Shown here in pieces: positions 3,808 to 7,144 of a DNA stretch of 7,144 nucleotides. The stretch lies in assembly GCA_964632995.1 (NCBI GenBank), contig CAZWDL010000207.1, positions 1 to 7,144 of the forward strand. Reading direction: 5' to 3'. Under the pieces are notes generated by a model. That model was not told where the DNA came from. It searched no databases and saw nothing but the letters and a program-made list of their open reading frames with translations. How positions within the stretch are numbered: the first letter of the stretch is position 1; each line of letters begins with the position of its first letter. A program made the translations under genes and the position numbers. This DNA is from CAZWDL01 sp964632995 (GTDB lineage: Bacteria; Bacteroidota; Bacteroidia; Chitinophagales; Saprospiraceae).

Positions 3808-5503
3808 AATCATTGCTTTTAGACGGCGCATTCTTGACGCAACGACAGGAAAAACCAAACCGCTTAGGATAATAGCTTCTATCTAGTCTTGGCCCCTCTA
3901 ACACAAAATTGTAATAAAAAGCATGGTCGACATCCTTTTCAGAACCAGTCCAGTAACAACCTAATCTGCCAACAAGACCAAACCTCTTTGCTGAGCTACA
4001 AAAACCACTCAATTGTGCATCAAATCCACTACTCCCACCCTTTATCAGAGCATGGAACGCTTTTTTTGAATCACCAATCTCTTCTTCACTTTCTAAAAAT
4101 CGATAATACCCTCCATGAGCTTTTGCAATGACCTTCCACTCTTCATCAGTTGGTAGCCGCCAACCCGACGGACTTGCTTTTCTTGCTGCTTCCCAATCAT
4201 ATAGTCGCCCAAATTTTTTAATATTTTGGGGGTCATCTTTATGAGCCCAACACCCCTCTCCAACATCATAATTGAAGTTCTCAGCCATCCAAATTAAGCC
4301 GTTGAGTTCGACCGTTTTGTAAGTCTGGCCGTCGCGGGGGTCGGTGAAGGTGTTGGGCTTAGACTTTTGAGAACTTTTCCCGTCTTGCTTTTCAGGTGGG
4401 GAAGCAGGCTCCGTAATCTCAGTTTCTTCCGGCAATACGTAGCCTTCCTTATATTCCTTCAATAAACGTTTAGCCTCCTTTTGAAAAGGCGTTTTTTTGC
4501 GGCTGAACTGCTTCAGTCGGAACATGGAGCCTTTTGCAATGAAAAACGCTCTCTTATGCTCTAGGAATTCTCCCAATTCAAAAGCTTCCGAGAGGTTTTC
4601 GGCCTCGGAGTATTTGTCGGTATACTCGTCGACAAGGAGAATCTTATTATGGAGAGCTTGTAGGCTTTCCTCAGGTTGTTGTTGAATCTTTTTCCAGGAT
4701 ATTTTCCAGGCCGGATTCTGATCTCTTAAGCGAAAAAGGTACTGTCCACCTTTATCTCCGACACCAAATAATTGGCCATGACGAGGCGTCTGACGATACT
4801 CCACCGTCGTACGGTTAAAAACCTCCTCGGCCAAGAGCGAAGCACGAAAAGGAGATTGTTGATTCTCCTCAAGAAACTCAATAATACTATTAGCAAAAGG
4901 ACTGTGACCTCCTTCTGGCCCATCCCATACTTCCTCATTGTCTCTACCAGAACATATGCCGTACCGGGATCTTTTCAGTTCCAGACGCTCATCCGGCAAA
5001 GAGGATTTTCTGGTTGTACCTTCTGCAAAAAGACTTCCGGAAAAACAGCTGTCCGATACGACCAGAATGTGCCGCGCTTTGATATGCTCCAAATAATGCT
5101 TGAGATGGAAATTGGGCAGATAATCATCTTCAAAATCCGGCTCAGCTTCGTGGGGCACCCAGAAGCCCTCGTTGGTTTGGCTGAAAAAACCATGGCCCGA
5201 AAACAAAATAAACAACTTGTCATCCGGTCCGACCGATTTCAATAAGGACTTTAGTTGCTTGAAAATATTTCGCCGGGTGGCTTCCTGGTTGAAGAGCGTT
5301 ATCGATTCATCCAGGTGATACTTCTTGCGCAAGACCTCGTGGATCGCCTTTACATCGCCGACGGCATTATTCAGATCTGGGAAGTGTTCGTACTCATTGA
5401 TCCCAATCCCAAAAAACCAGGAATTGCCGGTAGGAAGTTGTCCTTTATTGGCTGATGGGTTTGTCTTTAATCCTCTTTGTCCTGTCTGATCATCTCGGGG
5501 CAT
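3806..5503 (-). CDS. Caspase-like protease (peptidase C14) fused to a FISUMP domain
   Basis: A 565-residue protein with no signal peptide, so presumably cytoplasmic. Residues about 28-260 form a caspase/metacaspase-type p20 domain: FFGIGINEY, LNNAVGDVKAI, then LFILFSGHG with catalytic His104, and LVVSDSCFSGSLF with catalytic Cys153. Residues 265-380 are a charged helical linker (KEAKRLLKEY, then a Pro/Glu/Ser/Lys-rich stretch). Residues about 385-557 are a FISUMP domain: FTDPRDGQTYKTVELNGLIW, FGRLYDWEAA, GWRLPTDEEW, GGSSGFDAQL, YWTGSE and a final FSCRCV. Bacterial caspases of this type take part in regulated cell death or signalling, and lectin-like C-terminal domains fused to them are known among DGR variable proteins; that role here is inferred. 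ATG 5503 is the first good start. Upstream TATATTTA (5543-5536) is a weak -7 candidate. Behind it lie a conserved hairpin and an intron fragment. Confidence 0.88.
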   Translation of the reverse strand: MPRDDQTGQRGLKTNPSANKGQLPTGNSWFFGIGINEYEHFPDLNNAVGDVKAIHEVLRKKYHLDESITLFNQEATRRNIFKQLKSLLKSVGPDDKLFILFSGHGFFSQTNEGFWVPHEAEPDFEDDYLPNFHLKHYLEHIKARHILVVSDSCFSGSLFAEGTTRKSSLPDERLELKRSRYGICSGRDNEEVWDGPEGGHSPFANSIIEFLEENQQSPFRASLLAEEVFNRTTVEYRQTPRHGQLFGVGDKGGQYLFRLRDQNPAWKISWKKIQQQPEESLQALHNKILLVDEYTDKYSEAENLSEAFELGEFLEHKRAFFIAKGSMFRLKQFSRKKTPFQKEAKRLLKEYKEGYVLPEETEITEPASPPEKQDGKSSQKSKPNTFTDPRDGQTYKTVELNGLIWMAENFNYDVGEGCWAHKDDPQNIKKFGRLYDWEAARKASPSGWRLPTDEEWKVIAKAHGGYYRFLESEEEIGDSKKAFHALIKGGSSGFDAQLSGFCSSAKRFGLVGRLGCYWTGSEKDVDHAFYYNFVLEGPRLDRSYYPKRFGFSCRCVKNAPSKSND

Positions 5504-5800
5504 GGGATTGAGCTGTCTTTTTTGCTTGAGAAGATTAAATATACGAATTCTCGGGTATTTGGTGGGAATTTCTTGTTTTTTAGCCGCTCTGGCGGGTTGT
5601 CTGAACCGGGATGCCCCGGATAGAGGGATGGCCGGGATGCCGCGCTGACTCGGGCGGATATTGTATTTTCCAATTGCAGAATCCTGACTATCCCTTTATC
5701 CGATAATTCAGCTGCAGACAATGTGTGAGGCGGAAGTAAATATTTAAAGAAGTCGGACTTCTTAAGGGATTTAAGGAAACTATTTGTTCCTTCACCACTA
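5504..5800. other. Intergenic region between the two large FISUMP genes
   Basis: About 300 bp without a credible gene. Reading the minus strand it holds the 3' tail of the upstream gene (an AAGGAA..TTCCTT hairpin near 5761-5785 and the 18-nt palindrome at 5746-5763), then a stretch with no recognised feature. Two direct copies of CCGGGATGCC lie at 5606-5615 and 5632-5641 (plus strand). Last comes the AT-rich leader of the caspase gene with AATTCGTAT (5549-5541). No intrinsic terminator with a U-run was found, so read-through from the upstream gene is possible. Confidence 0.4.
5746..5763. repeat. 18-nt palindromic junction motif, copy 3 (no intron attached)
   Basis: AAGAAGTCCGACTTCTTT on the minus strand differs by one base from the copies at 883-900 and 3722-3739, which lie at group II intron 5' ends. 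Past it the sequence has no intron similarity beyond AAxAT. It is either an unoccupied insertion site or the last trace of a decayed intron. Confidence 0.55.
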
Positions 5801-5823
5801 GTGGCTGGCTTCTCACCAGCCTC
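5801..5823 (-). other. Conserved post-stop hairpin of secreted TPR-FISUMP gene
   Basis: GGCTGG pairs perfectly with CCAGCC (6 bp) around a 7-nt loop TGAGAAG. It starts directly after the TGA and is co-linear with the hairpins behind the other two FISUMP genes. This copy has the best stem. No U-tract follows. Confidence 0.6.
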
Positions 5824-7120
5824 AATCTTTGCCGTCAGGCGACACACTCTTGACGCAACGACAGGAAAAACCGAGGTCCTTAAGGTAGTAAAGCCGATAA
5901 AGCTCACCGCTACCACGGAGGAAGTTGTAGTACCACGCGCTGCCGCTATGGTTCTCCGTAGCGCTCCAGTAGACTCCCCCATCGCCAAGGTCGTCGAATT
6001 TGCCATAGGAGTTACGCCAGCCACCTAGCCGTACAGAGAAACCACTATTACCGCCCTCGATCATTGCCTTGTAAGCCGCCTTTCCCTTATCCGCGGCATC
6101 ATCATCCACGCCGCCGAAGAGCTTGGCCATATCGCGCCACTCCTGGTCAGTGGGCAGGCGCCAGCCGTCACCTAATGATTGGCATGCATTATTCGCAGCT
6201 TCCCAGGTATATAGACGGCCGTATTTAGCACAATTTTCCGGATCTTTTTTGTAGCACAAAGAACCATCCACCTCCAGGTTAAGGTTATCGGCCATCCAGG
6301 TGAGGCCGTTTAATGGCATCGTTCTATAAATGTTTCCTTCTGGGTCCCCCAATTTACCGTATGAACCTCCAAAGATTTTGTTCTCATCAGTAAGTTCGAT
6401 TGGATCACCCTTTGAGACAGGTTCACTTTCCAGATTATCCGTGTCTTCAGCCTTTGAAGCCTCTTCATCAGAATCTCCTTTTTTCAATTCTGGAGTAACA
6501 AAACCACTGAATTCATTTTCAACCCCAATTTGATCCTTTTTTGGAATAGCAGCAGGTTCTTCTTTGAGCGAAACTCCTGCTGCTTCATCTAAAATTTGTT
6601 TTGTGTTCTTTTTTTTCTCATTTTTTGCTACTGCTTCATCAACCCTCTTTTCCCCCTGCTTCACCATCTTCTCTTCAACTTCACGTTCTTCAACTCCATT
6701 GGTACTGGACAACCCCAAGTTCGCCTTTAGCTCCTCGAGTTGTTCGCTCTTTGGAAATACTTTTTTGAAAAGTTGAATACTTGTTGTATCTGAGCTACTC
6801 TTCAACTGATTCGCAACCTTCTTTTCCAGTTGAGGAATAGCCCAATCATTTTTTCTGGCAGCTTCGGCTTCCGGGTACTTTTCCAGATACTCCAGATAAT
6901 CCTCCGGCTTATCTTTTATTTCCGCTTTTCGCCAAACGGCTTTCTCAACATGCCGGCTTTCTTCATACCGATCAATAAAGCTCTCGTACGCTTCTGCTGT
7001 ATCGATTAGATAACGTGTTGCCACCCACTCTACATCAGCAGGAGCAATTGCCCAGGCTCCACCCATAAAAGCGAGAAAAGCTGCCAGCATTAAACATCCC
7101 TTTCGCTTAAAATTTTTCAA
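5822..7120 (-). CDS. Secreted protein with TPR-like repeats and C-terminal FISUMP domain
   Basis: A 432-residue protein. Residues 1-24 are a signal peptide with a basic start (KNFKRK), hydrophobic core and likely signal-peptidase-I cleavage after AWA; there is no lipobox cysteine. Residues about 35-130 contain two to three half-TPR-like helices (AYESFIDRYEESRHVEKA, DYLEYLEKYPEAEAARK, IQLFKKVFPKS), the YxxFxxxYPxS style seen in envelope assembly proteins. Residues 140-250 are a highly charged, low-complexity Glu/Lys/Ser spacer. Residues about 255-423 are a FISUMP domain (NGLTWMADNL, CYKKDPENC, YGRLYTWEAA, GWRLPTDQEW, GGNSGFSVRLGG, YWSATE, GFSCRCV). The start is TTG 7120; two stops lie just upstream, and ATG 7090 would remove the basic n-region, so TTG is preferred. 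It probably acts in the periplasm or at the surface; the ligand is unknown. Same orientation as the caspase gene, 318 bp upstream of it. Confidence 0.85.
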   Translation of the reverse strand: MKNFKRKGCLMLAAFLAFMGGAWAIAPADVEWVATRYLIDTAEAYESFIDRYEESRHVEKAVWRKAEIKDKPEDYLEYLEKYPEAEAARKNDWAIPQLEKKVANQLKSSSDTTSIQLFKKVFPKSEQLEELKANLGLSSTNGVEEREVEEKMVKQGEKRVDEAVAKNEKKKNTKQILDEAAGVSLKEEPAAIPKKDQIGVENEFSGFVTPELKKGDSDEEASKAEDTDNLESEPVSKGDPIELTDENKIFGGSYGKLGDPEGNIYRTMPLNGLTWMADNLNLEVDGSLCYKKDPENCAKYGRLYTWEAANNACQSLGDGWRLPTDQEWRDMAKLFGGVDDDAADKGKAAYKAMIEGGNSGFSVRLGGWRNSYGKFDDLGDGGVYWSATENHSGSAWYYNFLRGSGELYRLYYLKDLGFSCRCVKSVSPDGKD

Positions 7121-7144
7121 CTTTATCGGGGCTCATCAGGGGAG

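Noticed and set aside
4772..5245. 157-codon plus-strand open frame
   Set aside because: It is antisense to the caspase domain, whose catalytic motifs are unambiguous on the minus strand.
5606..5641. CRISPR-like repeats
   Set aside because: There are only two 10-bp copies, with a 16-bp gap and no array.
5504..5800. DGR template repeat in the intergenic gap
   Set aside because: No non-coding copy of any FISUMP 3' end was found here or at 1614-2012; the short CCGGGATGCC direct repeats do not resemble the genes.
5467..6024. 185-codon minus-strand open frame between the two large FISUMP genes
   Set aside because: It overlaps the FISUMP 3' end in another frame and runs through hairpins and repeats; low-complexity Ala/Thr/Ser/Arg composition indicates a shadow.

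Overview
The window looks like an accessory region of a Bacteroidota chromosome, probably Saprospiraceae-like. That placement is inferred from content: several FISUMP (Fibrobacter succinogenes major paralogous domain, TIGR02145) proteins, a xisH-xisI pair and a Uma2-type nuclease gene near a bacterial caspase, plus promoter elements that fit the Bacteroidota TTG / TAnnTTTG pattern rather than the sigma70 pattern. No rRNA, tRNA, CRISPR array or complete transposase gene is visible.

Layout. Every substantial gene is on the minus strand, so transcription runs from right to left. First comes a secreted protein with TPR-like helices and a C-terminal FISUMP domain (5822-7120). Next is a cytoplasmic caspase-like protease fused to a FISUMP domain (3806-5503). 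Then follow a C-terminally shortened Uma2-type endonuclease gene (2929-3387), the overlapping xisH-xisI pair (2339-2755 and 2013-2351), and a small exported FISUMP protein (933-1568). The extreme left edge holds the last 20 codons of a plus-strand gene encoding a coiled coil. A second plus-strand coding remnant lies between xisH and Uma2 (2776-2916).

Non-coding content is rich. A 626-nt group II intron without a reverse-transcriptase ORF lies on the minus strand at 270-895. It has a textbook domain V, a domain VI with a bulged branch-point A, and domain IV reduced to a hairpin. It sits between the stop codon of the small FISUMP gene and a strong terminator at 237-266. A second copy of its 5' end, cut off after about 213 nt, sits at 3522-3734 behind the caspase-FISUMP gene. 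An 18-nt trace of the same junction (5746-5763) lies behind the third FISUMP gene. A 161-bp MITE with 17-bp terminal inverted repeats and a TTA target duplication lies upstream of the small FISUMP gene.

Most interesting pattern: the three FISUMP genes share nucleotide-level similarity concentrated at their extreme 3' ends. It runs across the stop codon into a gap-free 23-nt hairpin whose stem covaries between copies. Two of the genes also share a block in which every difference changes an amino acid while the neighbouring codons are identical to the base. FISUMP domains are often grouped with C-type-lectin-like folds, and a variable 3' end followed by a hairpin resembles the target side of a diversity-generating retroelement (DGR). 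No DGR reverse transcriptase or template repeat is in the window, so this is a hypothesis. Gene conversion among paralogues is the main alternative. If correct, the caspase-FISUMP protein would be an intracellular protease coupled to a diversifiable recognition domain.
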